64,000 nucleotides of DNA. Source: an uncultured Chlorobiaceae bacterium (lineage in GTDB: Bacteria > Bacteroidota > Chlorobiia > Chlorobiales > Chlorobiaceae). The stretch is from positions 1-64,000 of the forward strand of contig CAIRXW010000008.1 of NCBI GenBank assembly GCA_903882665.1, in the 5' to 3' direction. Position numbers and translations under genes: made by a program. The notes under the pieces were generated by a model, which had not been told where the DNA came from, ran no database searches, and saw nothing but the letters and a program-made list of their open reading frames with translations. This document shows, piece after piece, positions 32,960-42,157 of this stretch; the stretch's first letter is position 1, and each line of letters starts with the position of its first letter.

Positions 32960-33696
32960 CCATCCTCACAAAAAACTCTGCGGACTGTCTCGTCGAGTGT
33001 CTGAACGCTCTTGACGCGTTTGCCGAGGTGGTGATTATCGACAACGGATCGACTGACGAGACGATATCCATTGCTTCTGGTTTCAAAAATGTGAACCTGT
33101 ACGAGCACTCGTTCATAGGGTTTGGTCCGCTGAAGAATATTGCCGTCGATAAGGCCTCAAACGATTGGATACTCTCTGTTGACAGCGATGAAATCGTCAC
33201 TCCGGAACTGGCCAGTGAGATCCTGAACCTTAAACTGGATTGCAACCGTCTTTACGCGATAGAACGTGACAATTATTACCATCGCCGACTGATCCGGGGT
33301 TGCGGCTGGCAGAACGACACGGTTGAGCGGCTTTTTAACAGGAAGAGCACTTGCTTCGACGGCAAGTTGATCCATGAGGGACTCGAAAAGAAAGAGAGCC
33401 TGAAAACGGAGATACTGAGTGGCCGGCTGAAGCATTACACGTACGACAATGCGTCGCAGCTCATTCAGAAAATGCAGCAATACTCCTCGCTCTGGGCCGA
33501 GGAGCATCATGGCCGGAGAAAATCATCGCCCTTCAAGGCTCTGCTCTATGGAATGTTCACTTTTTTAAAATCATACATCCTGAAGAACGGATGGCTTTAT
33601 GGTTACGAAGGGCTGCTGATCTCGATTTCGAATGCAAATGGTGCGTTTTATAAATACATCAAGCTCTATGAAGCCGACAGACCCGATCGCCTGTAG
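32938..33696 (+). CDS. WaaE/KdtX-like GT2 glycosyltransferase
   Basis: The GTG start overlaps the GT9 gene. Motifs: I-S-V-T-I-L-T-K-N-S-A at the N-terminus, V-I-I-D-N-G-S-T-D, F-x-G-F-G-P-L-K-N, and S-V-D-S-D-E-I-V. This spacing and the R-N-Y-Y-H-R-R-like block (R-D-N-Y-Y-H-R-R-L-I-R-G-C-G-W) are typical of WaaE/KdtX, a beta-1,4-glucosyltransferase acting on inner-core heptose. A basic, aromatic C-terminus suggests membrane binding. It partners well with the heptosyltransferase. Confidence 0.8.
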   Translation: MANNISVTILTKNSADCLVECLNALDAFAEVVIIDNGSTDETISIASGFKNVNLYEHSFIGFGPLKNIAVDKASNDWILSVDSDEIVTPELASEILNLKLDCNRLYAIERDNYYHRRLIRGCGWQNDTVERLFNRKSTCFDGKLIHEGLEKKESLKTEILSGRLKHYTYDNASQLIQKMQQYSSLWAEEHHGRRKSSPFKALLYGMFTFLKSYILKNGWLYGYEGLLISISNANGAFYKYIKLYEADRPDRL

Positions 33697-34486
33697 TCTC
33701 GTTATTACGACCTACAATTCGCCTGATATGCTCGACCTTGCCATTCGGAGTGCCCTTGCGCAATCGGAGTTGCCTTGCGAAATTATTGTCGCTGATGACG
33801 GTAGTACGAATGATACCGCCATGCTTGTCGAAGCCTGCAGGGTTGCTTCAAGGATACCGGTGGTTCATGTGTGGCAGGAAGACCGTGGGTTCAGGGCTGC
33901 GGCATCGAGAAACAGAGCGATCGCGGCAGCAAAGGGCAACTATATCGTTATCGTCGATGGGGATATGTTGCTGCACCGCGACTTCATCAAGGATCATAAG
34001 CGGATGGCGTTTGAAGGTACCTTTATCCAGGGCTCGAGGGCGTTGCTTTCGCAGGAGAACACCTACAGGCGGCTTGCTACAAAGAGTGTCTCGGTCTCTC
34101 CGTTCGAAAAGGGACTTGAAAACCGTAAGAATGTCTTGCGTTCTCCTCTCCTGTCAAGGGTTTTATCCTTGAAAAGCAGTGCTCTCGGCGGCATAAGAAG
34201 CTGCAATATGTCGTTTTTCAGGAATGACTGCATCCGGGTCAACGGATTTAATGAGGACTTTATTGGGTGGGGTCGTGAAGACAGCGAATTTGCGGTACGA
34301 CTCATTAATAGCGGCATTCTCCGACGCAATGTCAGGTTCAGCGCTATGGCAAGCCATCTCTGGCATGCGGAAAACAAAAGAACATCACTTGCCGAAAATG
34401 ATCGGATACTCGAACAGGCTATTCTGGGCAAGTTGACTACCTGCCGGCATGGTATCGAAAAATACTTGGGAAATAAATTATCATGA
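33668..34486 (+). CDS. GT2 glycosyltransferase with GT7C-like C-terminal domain
   Basis: The start at ATG 33668 overlaps the end of the previous gene by 29 bases. Residues 8-125 are the GT-A core (L-V-I-T-T-Y-N-S-P, A-D-D-G-S-T-N-D, V-D-G-D-M-L-L-H). Residues 170-250 resemble the galactosyltransferase-type (GT7C) C-terminal domain: G-G-I-R-S-C-N-M-S-F-F, then F-I-G-W-G-R-E-D-S-E-F. Such two-part enzymes act in LPS core or capsule synthesis. Three bases before its end the remnant start of another glycosyltransferase begins. Confidence 0.82.
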   Translation: MKPTDPIACSLVITTYNSPDMLDLAIRSALAQSELPCEIIVADDGSTNDTAMLVEACRVASRIPVVHVWQEDRGFRAAASRNRAIAAAKGNYIVIVDGDMLLHRDFIKDHKRMAFEGTFIQGSRALLSQENTYRRLATKSVSVSPFEKGLENRKNVLRSPLLSRVLSLKSSALGGIRSCNMSFFRNDCIRVNGFNEDFIGWGREDSEFAVRLINSGILRRNVRFSAMASHLWHAENKRTSLAENDRILEQAILGKLTTCRHGIEKYLGNKLS

Positions 34487-34626
34487 AAATCAGCGACTTT
34501 TCCTTTATCAAGAATGGCACAATCTTTTGCATCGTCTCACTGATAAATATACCTATGGGTAATCATGCTGTTTTTCTTATCCATAAACAGTACAGGAGTC
34601 AATGTGTTTCGCGTTTCGAGTAAACA
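34483..34626 (+). pseudogene. Truncated 5' fragment of a GT2 gene (partner of 37299-38162)
   Basis: The first 45 bases (34483-34527) match the start of the gene at 37299 with only two differences; the peptide begins M-K-I-S-D-F-S-F-I-K-N-G-T-I-F. Identity then stops abruptly and the frame runs into an unrelated stop near 34624. This is a residual gene start left when the following acylation module was placed here. Confidence 0.75.
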
Positions 34627-34691
34627 TTGATGGATGGGATGTCATAGTTTTTCAATAAAAAAACATTTTTCCAGAAATTTAACAGGTAATT

Positions 34692-36128
34692 ATGCTTTTT
34701 AATTCTTACGAATTTATTTTTCTCTATTTGCCGGTAGTCTTTTTGGGTTTCATTTTTATTGGTAAATACAACCAATCCGGTGTTGTGCTTTGGCTTGCAT
34801 TAGCCTCACTTTTTTTCTATGGTTATTGGGATAAAAAATTTCTTTTTCTGTTGCTGGGTTCAATTATTTTTAATTATAGCTCGGGCTATTTAATAGCTAA
34901 ATTTTCAGAAAAATCACGGCTTATTTTCTTTGTTTCGATATCTGCAAACCTGGTGCTTCTGGGTATATTCAAATACGCCAACTTCTTTATTGAGACATCC
35001 AATACATTTGGTACTCAATGGAGCGCTCTGGATATTGTTTTGCCTTTAGGTATTTCTTTTTTCACTTTTACTCAAATTGCTTATCTCGTTGATGTCTATA
35101 AAGGTATTGCTCACGAGTATAACTTTATTGATTATTTGTTGTTTGTCACATGGTTTCCTCATTTGATTGCCGGTCCGGTTTTGCATCACAAGCAGATGAT
35201 GCCACAGTTTTCGTCACCCGCTATCTATAAGCCGAATTACGAGTCTATCGCTGTCGGTTTGACTTTGTTTTCGCTTGGTTTGTTTAAAAAAGTGATTTTG
35301 GCTGATAATTTAGCTCCCCTGGCTAATCGCGTATTCAATGATGCAGCACAAGGAGGTCTTCCAATGATAGAAAAAGCATGGTTTGGTGTTCTTGCATATA
35401 CCTTGCAATTGTATTTTGATTTTTCAGGATATTCTGATATGGCAATTGGTCTTTCAAGAATTTTTAATGTCAAATTGCCTCTGAACTTTGATTCTCCTTA
35501 CAAGGCAGCAAACATTATTGATTTTTGGCGCCGATGGCATATAACGCTCTCGAAGTTTTTGCGTGATTACCTTTATGTACCATTAGGTGGTAACCGTAAA
35601 GGAGCTGCAAGGCGTTATCTGAATTTAATAATTACTATGTTGCTCGGTGGCCTATGGCATGGTGCTGGATGGAACTTCGTATTATGGGGTGGTTTGCATG
35701 GACTGTATCTGGTTCTTAATCATACTTGGAGAAAATTGACGAATTCAACAGGGATTGCGAAAAACAGGGGAACGCATGCAATAGGTGTACTTATTACTTT
35801 TATTGCGGTAATGATTGCCTGGGTTCCATTCAGAGCCGCAAGCATGTCGGCAACAAAAAATATTTGGTATGGAATGATCGGATTAAATGGTCATGAAGGT
35901 GACAGCACTGCTTTAGGGTGGTATGTTGTTGGGCTATTAATAATTTGGGTATTACCAAATACTCAACAGTGGCTCAGCAAATATTCTCCTGCCTGGGATA
36001 ACGTAGCTGTTATCGAACGTTTTTCATGGCAACCAAACAGGGTACTTGCAATAATTACAGGTATTATCTTTGCTGCATCCGTGGTTTATTTTAAAAAAAA
36101 CAGTCAATTTTTATACTTCCAATTTTAA
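34692..36128 (+). CDS. MBOAT-family membrane O-acyltransferase (AlgI/PatA-like)
   Basis: The 478-residue multipass protein has about 11 helices and the MBOAT motifs: the W-R-R-W-H-I-T-L-S-K-F-L-R-D-Y motif near residue 280, and the catalytic-His motif L-L-G-G-L-W-H-G-A-G-W near 318. Such enzymes transfer acyl groups across the inner membrane to a periplasmic partner that acetylates polysaccharide. The adjacent SGNH protein is the usual partner. The gene is AT-rich compared with the flanking glycosyltransferases, which suggests it was acquired. It probably decorates LPS or exopolysaccharide. Confidence 0.88.
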   Translation: MLFNSYEFIFLYLPVVFLGFIFIGKYNQSGVVLWLALASLFFYGYWDKKFLFLLLGSIIFNYSSGYLIAKFSEKSRLIFFVSISANLVLLGIFKYANFFIETSNTFGTQWSALDIVLPLGISFFTFTQIAYLVDVYKGIAHEYNFIDYLLFVTWFPHLIAGPVLHHKQMMPQFSSPAIYKPNYESIAVGLTLFSLGLFKKVILADNLAPLANRVFNDAAQGGLPMIEKAWFGVLAYTLQLYFDFSGYSDMAIGLSRIFNVKLPLNFDSPYKAANIIDFWRRWHITLSKFLRDYLYVPLGGNRKGAARRYLNLIITMLLGGLWHGAGWNFVLWGGLHGLYLVLNHTWRKLTNSTGIAKNRGTHAIGVLITFIAVMIAWVPFRAASMSATKNIWYGMIGLNGHEGDSTALGWYVVGLLIIWVLPNTQQWLSKYSPAWDNVAVIERFSWQPNRVLAIITGIIFAASVVYFKKNSQFLYFQF

Positions 36129-36131
36129 CTC

Positions 36132-37145
36132 ATGCAATATATTAAGTATTTTTTATCAACAGCACTTATTATAATATTTTTTTTCTTTGTTCTTGGCCTC
36201 TTTCTTCAGCCGTTAAATGGTGATCTTACAAGAATAGGTAATTATTCAGAAAATGACTTTGGCTGGAATGCGCGACAACCACAAATAGCCGTTAAAGGGA
36301 GTGTACATGAAATAACTCCAGATGTGATAGTATTGGGAGATTCGTTTTCTGCAGGAAATATATGGCAGTCCGTTGTTATGGAAAAAAGAGGCGGCAACAT
36401 ATTGACGTTTCCCTGGAAAAATCCGAATGCACTGGAGTATTTAGTGACTTCCTTAAAAAAAACCTATCCGACAACCAAATATCTTGTTATAGAAACGGTC
36501 GAACGTGAATTTATACCAAGGTTCAATACCCCGCAGAACTTAACGGGAAACCAAAAAGAAAAGCCTGTAATTATAACGCCATATAAAACAGCTTCAATAA
36601 GGGATACCAGCACACTTCATCCTATGCATGATCCGGTTTATGCTATTCAAGCAACAGTTAACTCACTGAAAAAAAATGATAAAACTTCCCGGAGTGGATT
36701 AACTATTATAACGCCGTTGAACAGAAAAGGTCTTTTTTCTAATCGAAAATCGGATTTGTTGATTTATTACACCGATGACGACAGAAAAAAAAACTGGAAT
36801 TATGATGAGATAGAAAAGGCCGTTGCAAATATAAGGCGACTTAGGGATTTGGCCGAGAGAAGTGGTATTACTCTCATTATGGTGGTAGTTCCTGACAAGT
36901 CAACTGCTTATGGGCAATTTTTTAAATCAGCTCAATTTCGTTATCCGCAGCCGGACGTTTGGGCTGAACTTGATAAACAAGGTGTGGCTCAGGTCAATCT
37001 TAAGAAAATACTTATTCCAGCAGTTGGTTACACGCAGGATCTATACTATCCAAACGATACCCATCTTGGGGTAAAAGGTTTTACGTTGATGGGGGAGGCG
37101 ATATCGAATCGGCTCAATTATATTGAATCAATATCGAAAAAATAG
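36132..37145 (+). CDS. Periplasmic SGNH/AlgJ-like O-acetyltransferase partner
   Basis: An N-terminal membrane helix (residues 5-27) anchors a periplasmic SGNH-type domain. The nucleophile block is V-I-V-L-G-D-S-F-S near residue 74, and the catalytic D-x-x-H is Y-P-N-D-T-H-L-G near 313. This matches AlgJ/AlgX-type proteins that receive acetyl groups from an MBOAT protein and transfer them to polysaccharide. It starts 3 bases after the MBOAT gene, so the two form a tight operon. The composition is AT-rich, as in its partner. Confidence 0.8.
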   Translation: MQYIKYFLSTALIIIFFFFVLGLFLQPLNGDLTRIGNYSENDFGWNARQPQIAVKGSVHEITPDVIVLGDSFSAGNIWQSVVMEKRGGNILTFPWKNPNALEYLVTSLKKTYPTTKYLVIETVEREFIPRFNTPQNLTGNQKEKPVIITPYKTASIRDTSTLHPMHDPVYAIQATVNSLKKNDKTSRSGLTIITPLNRKGLFSNRKSDLLIYYTDDDRKKNWNYDEIEKAVANIRRLRDLAERSGITLIMVVVPDKSTAYGQFFKSAQFRYPQPDVWAELDKQGVAQVNLKKILIPAVGYTQDLYYPNDTHLGVKGFTLMGEAISNRLNYIESISKK

Positions 37146-37298
37146 ACAGATGGACACTATCGTTTGCCTCCAGAATGATTTCTGGTTACTCGTTGATGCA
37201 AAAGAGCAGCACGAAACTACCATGGTCAGGCACTTTGAGATGGTAATGGCTACTGAATAATTGGAGTGAAAATTGATATATTTCAGCAAAACCTTCTT

Positions 37299-38162
37299 AT
37301 GAAAATCAGCGCCTTTACCTTTATCAAGAATGGCACAATCTTTGGCTTTCCATACAGGGAATCGATTCGCTCTGTGCTGCAGATTGTCGATGAATTTGTC
37401 GTCAACGTTGGCGATAGCGATGACGACACCCTGGAAAGGATTATGGAGATCGATGATCCAAAGATACGGATCATCCGGTCGCATTGGAATGACAGGATGA
37501 AGGTCGGTGGTTATGTGTATGGCCAGCAGAAAATGATCGCACAGTTCAACTGTACCGGTGATTGGGCATTCTATCTTGAGGGAGACGAAATTGTGCATGA
37601 AAACGACCTGAAAAAAATTGTTGATGCATGCCGCTTTCATCTGGATGATGAGCGGGTTGAGGCACTTACCTTCGACTATTATCATTTCTATGGTAACGCG
37701 AACAGTTACCTCGATTCACCGGGATGGTATCGCCGAGAGGCCAGGATTATCAGAAATTCCATAAGGTCTTATGCTCCGGACGGGCTTTACTGGCATGTGC
37801 TGACCAGCAAAAGCAAGGTTTCCCGCTACCCGAAGGCTGCCCATACGGGGGCATCAATCTATCACTATGGGTGGGTAAGAAGCGAGGAGGAGATGAACCG
37901 GAAATCGGAAAATGTGCAGAAGTACTGGAATAAAAATCATCGACGAATCGACTATCGGGATATTGACCAGAAGATTATCCATCAGTTTACCGCTTCCCAT
38001 CCGGCCATTATCCGTGAATGGCTTCCGAAAGAAGACGGGCTTTTTCAAGCGAATCCGGATCATATACTCACCAAGCGGGAGAAAAAACACCGATTCATGT
38101 TGAGTCTTGAACGCTGGTTTGGACTGGAACTGAGTAAAAAACACTTCAATGCGATAAAATAG
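37299..38162 (+). CDS. GT2-like glycosyltransferase
   Basis: The start at ATG 37299 (MKISAFTFIKNG) is chosen over GTG 37266. The N-terminal GT-A domain shows V-V-N-V-G-D-S-D-D-D-T-L near residue 36 and the E-G-D-E-I-V-H metal-binding segment near 96. The following D-Y-Y-H-F-Y-G and H-Y-G-W-V-R blocks are typical of a GT2 subgroup found in LPS clusters. The acceptor is unknown. Its first 45 bases are duplicated at 34483, on the other side of the MBOAT/SGNH pair. Confidence 0.75.
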   Translation: MKISAFTFIKNGTIFGFPYRESIRSVLQIVDEFVVNVGDSDDDTLERIMEIDDPKIRIIRSHWNDRMKVGGYVYGQQKMIAQFNCTGDWAFYLEGDEIVHENDLKKIVDACRFHLDDERVEALTFDYYHFYGNANSYLDSPGWYRREARIIRNSIRSYAPDGLYWHVLTSKSKVSRYPKAAHTGASIYHYGWVRSEEEMNRKSENVQKYWNKNHRRIDYRDIDQKIIHQFTASHPAIIREWLPKEDGLFQANPDHILTKREKKHRFMLSLERWFGLELSKKHFNAIK

Positions 38163-38334
38163 CGACTGTTTTGCAAAGCGTAAAACAGAGAGTGCTGTTT
38201 GAAGTGCCGAACTCTTCTCTTTTTCACCATTGCTTGTCATTCGACGTATACTCACCATATAAAGAGAAAACCCATGCGTATTTGTTTCACGGAAATCCAT
38301 CTCAAAATTTATATTGGCAGGTAGTAAAAACAAA

Positions 38335-38372
38335 AGGACGGTATTGGCTATCCAGGACGGTATTGGCTATCC
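38335..38372. repeat. Perfect 19-base tandem duplication
   Basis: AGGACGGTATTGGCTATCC occurs twice head to tail at 38335-38353 and 38354-38372, in a spacer of about 250 bases between two glycosyltransferase genes. Confidence 0.95.
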
Positions 38373-38414
38373 GGTTTTCAGCAGAGACATTTGATAACCA
38401 TATGCAATGCGTTT

Positions 38415-39380
38415 ATGAACTCTTCCATTGTTTTGCTGCCGAATTGGATAGGAGACATGCTTCTTGCCCTTTCAATGGTCACGAGATTGTCTGAAAATCG
38501 TCGATCAAACACAACCCTTCTGGTTCCAGATCAGATGTTGGGCCTAGTCAGTTTGCTGTGTGATCTGCCCCGGATTGAGTTTACCCGGAACAATGCGGAG
38601 GCCCGAAAACATACCGTGAGAGCCGTGCAAAGCGGGAGGTTCCATATCATGTACCTGCTGCCGTTTTCATTTTCTTCGGCATGGTTTGCGATGAAGACCG
38701 GGGTGCCGGTAAGAAGGGGCTTGTCAAGAGAAATGAGGCGTTTTCTGCTGACCGATCCGTTGCCGGGAAGCCTTCGCGACAAGTCGCACCACATCACCGA
38801 GGAATATGCAGAAATCCTTGATATGCCATATTGCTCCCCCGAAGAGTGGAACGGCATATTGGTTACACCAGACAAAACTTATTCTGGTTCAATCGTTTAC
38901 TGTCCTGGTGCAGCATACGGACCAGCCAAAAAATGGCCATATTTTCCTGAGCTGGCAAAGTTGCATGAGTGTTATAACATTGTCGTGCTTGGAACGAGCG
39001 AAGATCGTCAATCGGCACTGGAGATTTCTCGTATGGCGCCTGGAAGGATTACTGACCTGACCGGCAAAACATCGCTGGCTGAGGCGGCTGCAATTATGTC
39101 AGGTGCTCGTGCAGTTGTCTCGAACGATTCAGGACTGATGCATTTGGCCGCTTACATCGGCGCACCGGTTATCGGCTTGTTTGGTTCCACCAGTCCGGTA
39201 TGGACCCGTCCTCTCGGAAAGAGAAGCATTGCAATGAACGTCGCGGAGCCATGTGCACCCTGTTTTGATCGCGTCTGCAGGTATCAACATTATCGATGCT
39301 TCAAAAATATTACGCCGGACGCTGTCGCAAAGGCAATAGAGGATTTATTCAGAGAAGAGAAATTTAAATTACACTATTGA
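38415..39380 (+). CDS. waaF: GT9 heptosyltransferase II-like protein
   Basis: The start at ATG 38415 gives the canonical opening I-V-L-L-P-N-W-I-G-D-M-L-L-A of heptosyltransferase II. The second Rossmann domain has P-G-A-A-Y-G-P-A-K-K-W-P, V-V-S-N-D-S-G-L-M-H-L-A-A near residue 225, and L-F-G-S-T-S-P. The C-terminal C-A-P-C-F-D-R-V-C is typical. It adds the second heptose of the LPS inner core, or a related sugar. It is the best-matched named LPS enzyme in this cluster. Confidence 0.82.
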   Translation: MNSSIVLLPNWIGDMLLALSMVTRLSENRRSNTTLLVPDQMLGLVSLLCDLPRIEFTRNNAEARKHTVRAVQSGRFHIMYLLPFSFSSAWFAMKTGVPVRRGLSREMRRFLLTDPLPGSLRDKSHHITEEYAEILDMPYCSPEEWNGILVTPDKTYSGSIVYCPGAAYGPAKKWPYFPELAKLHECYNIVVLGTSEDRQSALEISRMAPGRITDLTGKTSLAEAAAIMSGARAVVSNDSGLMHLAAYIGAPVIGLFGSTSPVWTRPLGKRSIAMNVAEPCAPCFDRVCRYQHYRCFKNITPDAVAKAIEDLFREEKFKLHY

Positions 39381-39454
39381 GTTATGGCGTTATTATAAGA
39401 AAAGTTAAATTCAGGACACAATTGCTCAATTTTTTATCATAACCGGCCTCATAT

Positions 39455-40393
39455 ATGTTACACTTAAAGATTTGCCTGGTATGTAGTTCCCGTTTGCCGG
39501 CAAATAAATATGGCGGCACTGAGCGTATTGTTGAATGGCTCATTATGGAGTTTTTAAAAATGGGTCATACTCTTGTATTGGTTGCTCCAGAAGGAACTCT
39601 TATTCAAGGGGTAAATTGTATACCTGCTAATAATGCTGAAGAGGCATTAATTTCCATTCCAAAAGATGTTGATATCGTTCATTTTCATGGATGGCCACCA
39701 GTACATGATTTTGAAATACCCTGGCTTTACACCTTGCATGGCAATGCATCAGACGTTTCAATATTACCAGTAAATACGGTATGTATTAGCGCTAACCACG
39801 CGGCAAGACATCAAAAAAAAACATTTATATACAACGGAGTTAATCCTGCTGAATTTATTTATAGAGAGCAAAAAAAAGATTATCTGCTGTTTTTTTCAAT
39901 GATCAGACGAAAAGTAAAAGGGGCGGGACGAGCATTAAAGATTGTACAAAAATATAAAGCACCGGCTGTTTTTGCTGGAGGCTCTCGAATAGATTTGATA
40001 AAGGGTGGGGGACTGTTTAATAGTTTTCATCCGCGAATAAAATTTGTAGGTAAAATTGGCGGACCTAAAAAAGCACAATACTTTGCAAATGCAAAAGCAC
40101 TACTTTTTCCAATTGACTGGGAGGAGCCATTTGGTCTTGTGCTGATTGAGTCATTACTGTCCGGTACGCCTGTAATTGCAACACCACGAGGTTCCGTTCC
40201 GGAACTTATCAATAATGATGTAGGGGCGTTATTTACCGAAGATGAAGCATTTCCGGAGGCACTTGAAAAAGCTCTTTCCTGTTCTCCAAAAAATTGCCGT
40301 GACTGGGCTATAGAGCATTTTTCTTCTGCTGTTTGTGCGGCAAATTATTTGAATCTTTATGATCAAATATTAAGTGGAGAAAATGTTTTTTAA
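39455..40393 (+). CDS. GT4 glycosyltransferase
   Basis: GT-B fold, GT4 family: the N-terminal N-K-Y-G-G-T-E-R-I-V-E-W loop near residue 16, the V-H-F-H-G-W acceptor segment, and the C-terminal E-P-F-G-L-V-L-I-E-S-L-L-S-G-T-P-V-I-A sugar-nucleotide motif near 228. At 312 residues it is at the short end of GT4. It is AT-rich, unlike the preceding waaF-like gene, and so possibly acquired. The sugar is unknown. Confidence 0.82.
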   Translation: MLHLKICLVCSSRLPANKYGGTERIVEWLIMEFLKMGHTLVLVAPEGTLIQGVNCIPANNAEEALISIPKDVDIVHFHGWPPVHDFEIPWLYTLHGNASDVSILPVNTVCISANHAARHQKKTFIYNGVNPAEFIYREQKKDYLLFFSMIRRKVKGAGRALKIVQKYKAPAVFAGGSRIDLIKGGGLFNSFHPRIKFVGKIGGPKKAQYFANAKALLFPIDWEEPFGLVLIESLLSGTPVIATPRGSVPELINNDVGALFTEDEAFPEALEKALSCSPKNCRDWAIEHFSSAVCAANYLNLYDQILSGENVF

Positions 40394-40469
40394 TTGCTCA
40401 ATAAATATATCTTTTTTTGGGGATTTAATCGGCGATCATGTGTTGTAATTTTTTTTAATCTATCGCTTT

Positions 40470-40863
40470 ATGAATATATCTATCAAAAAATTATTTCACA
40501 GGGAGCCGAGCCTGAATAAAAAAATTACCAGGTTTATAGTGGGATATAAAGACAAGTCAATTCCTGCGCGCAAATCTGTATTTAAGCCTGAAATTTTAAT
40601 CCCCTGTTATAATCACGGCAGGTATCTTTCTGGTCTTTTAAACAATGTGTATGAAAAAAAAATTGCCAAATGAAGCTCCCCGCTGCAGGCAGCGGGGTAT
40701 CTGTTTATAGAAGAATTCATCAAGCTTTCACCGCGAGCGGTGGGGAATTCAACCCTGAGAGATTAAAATTATTAATGATAACTCTAATGATCATACAGAA
40801 GATGTTATTATGAATCTTAAACAAAGGTCTTTGTTTACGTATATAAAAAATTCTAAAAAAGAC
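40470..40863 (+). pseudogene. GT2 glycosyltransferase fragment interrupted by a palindromic element
   Basis: Positions 40470-40671 encode an N-terminal GT2 start ending I-L-I-P-C-Y-N-H-G-R-Y-L-S-G-L-L-N-N-V-Y. The frame stops, and about 85 bases of palindromic DNA follow. From 40762 the plus strand resumes in another frame with I-K-I-I-N-D-N-S-N-D-H-T-E-D-V-I, the next conserved GT2 strand (the N-D-x-S-x-D motif). The rest of the gene is lost at 40863, where the opposite-strand GT9 gene ends. So an insertion split the gene and its 3' part was deleted. Confidence 0.7.
40672..40757. mobile_element. IS200/IS605-type palindromic miniature element
   Basis: About 85 bases containing two hairpins: CCCCGCTGC/GCAGCGGGG (40678-40697) and CACCGC/GCGGTG (40729-40742), with GAATTCAACCC at the right end. 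These look like the two subterminal hairpins of IS200/IS605 elements without a transposase. No target-site duplication is seen, which is expected for this family. Confidence 0.55.
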
Positions 40864-40871
40864 AACTGCAC

Positions 40872-41924
40872 TTAGTTGTTAAGATGTTGAAAAAAGTTTG
40901 ATTTGGGAGGCGTTTTTGACACAGGCAGGCTGGCAAGCATCCTGCCAAGAGCAGTCGTTACGACTTCGTTTTCGATGTCAATGACACTGGGGGTTGGAGA
41001 AACGATGACCTCCTGCAATGTGCTTAAAGGGGAGAATTCTTTGCTGTCAGCCGGGTTGTGCCGGTAAAGAGCCACCAGCGGGGTATCGGAGCATGCGGCG
41101 ATATGTACCAGTGACGTGTCGGGGGTGATGAGAAGCTTGAGCTTTTTGACGATTTGCCAGACTTCGTAGAGGTTTTGTGTGGATGGGGAGGGCAAGACGT
41201 TGCCGTGCGGTTTCTCAAGCTTTCTTTTTTCGGCAATTTCTCCGGGCGCAGAAAAGATAACAAATCGTTCTTCGGGGAAGTTTCTGATAAGTTCGGCCCA
41301 CTGATCGAATGTCCGATGTCCACCGGGAGTACCGGCGCTGATATTGATGCCTGTGTATGATCCCGTCGGAAGCGCCTCGATGAATGTGGCGATTTCATTT
41401 GAAACTGGCATTTGTGGTATGTATGGTCGGGCGTGTTGCTGCGGGGAGTTACTGATTGCTCCCATGAGCGCGAGGTTCCTTGTCGATTCATGAGCGCCAG
41501 GCCCGAGATCAATGAGGTGGTTATAGAGCGCTTCGTGCCTGGTGTTACGATGACTGACCTTGTATTTTGCCCGGATGATCAGTGACTGAATGTGAAAATG
41601 GGTTGAGGGATGGTTTTTCGGGTTGAACAATACATCGAACTTTTTGGGAAAGAACTCGAAAAGGTACCTTTTCAGATCCCGTTTGGCATGATAGACGGCG
41701 GTGATATTGGCGTCGGCGTTGAAAAAATCAAAAATGATCCGGGTGAAGGCGACAATAGAGATGGAGGCCTCCGGATATGTTTTTCGGAGGGTGGCGATGA
41801 GGGGGGTTAGCATGATGGCGTCTCCGTACCGCTCTCTTGCCAGAATGACGATGCTCTTGAGCTGGCCATCAAAGAGAGTCGCTGGTTTTCTGCGTTTACC
41901 CATAACCTTTGCGTTCGATAACAT
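40872..41924 (-). CDS. GT9 heptosyltransferase-like protein
   Basis: The 350-residue GT9 protein reads V-I-L-A-R-E-R-Y-G-D-A-I-M-L-T-P-L near residue 30, G-I-N-I-S-A-G-T-P-G near 192, L-I-T-P-D-T-S-L-V-H-I-A-A near 265. The middle region, where most GT9 members carry the acceptor site, includes K-N-H-P-S-T-H-F-H. It lies convergent to the glycosyltransferase run and ends next to a truncated GT2 gene. It probably transfers a heptose or similar sugar to LPS. The N-terminus has a 20-residue basic extension before the fold. Confidence 0.8.
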   Translation of the reverse strand: MLSNAKVMGKRRKPATLFDGQLKSIVILARERYGDAIMLTPLIATLRKTYPEASISIVAFTRIIFDFFNADANITAVYHAKRDLKRYLFEFFPKKFDVLFNPKNHPSTHFHIQSLIIRAKYKVSHRNTRHEALYNHLIDLGPGAHESTRNLALMGAISNSPQQHARPYIPQMPVSNEIATFIEALPTGSYTGINISAGTPGGHRTFDQWAELIRNFPEERFVIFSAPGEIAEKRKLEKPHGNVLPSPSTQNLYEVWQIVKKLKLLITPDTSLVHIAACSDTPLVALYRHNPADSKEFSPLSTLQEVIVSPTPSVIDIENEVVTTALGRMLASLPVSKTPPKSNFFQHLNN

Positions 41925-42157
41925 TTTTTTTGTGAATCGGAACTGTATATTCTTTGCGATCTCGCCTCATGTTCGTGGAGAGTTCATAAAAAGAAAGTTC
42001 ATGGCCTGTCGCACCGGCAACATCTGTAAAAGCTGATGCATCTGCCGTTTCTGCTTGTTTATTCCTTGTTCAATTCCTGTCTGTTTGATAGAGCCTGAAT
42101 TTAACGACAGGAAGACAAGGTATCAAATTCTCAAGGATTCATTGTAACGTATAATTA

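Noticed and set aside
38171-38494. 107-codon plus-strand frame before the waaF-like gene
   Set aside because: It spans a tandem duplication and overlaps the true heptosyltransferase start in another frame; the residue pattern is unconvincing.
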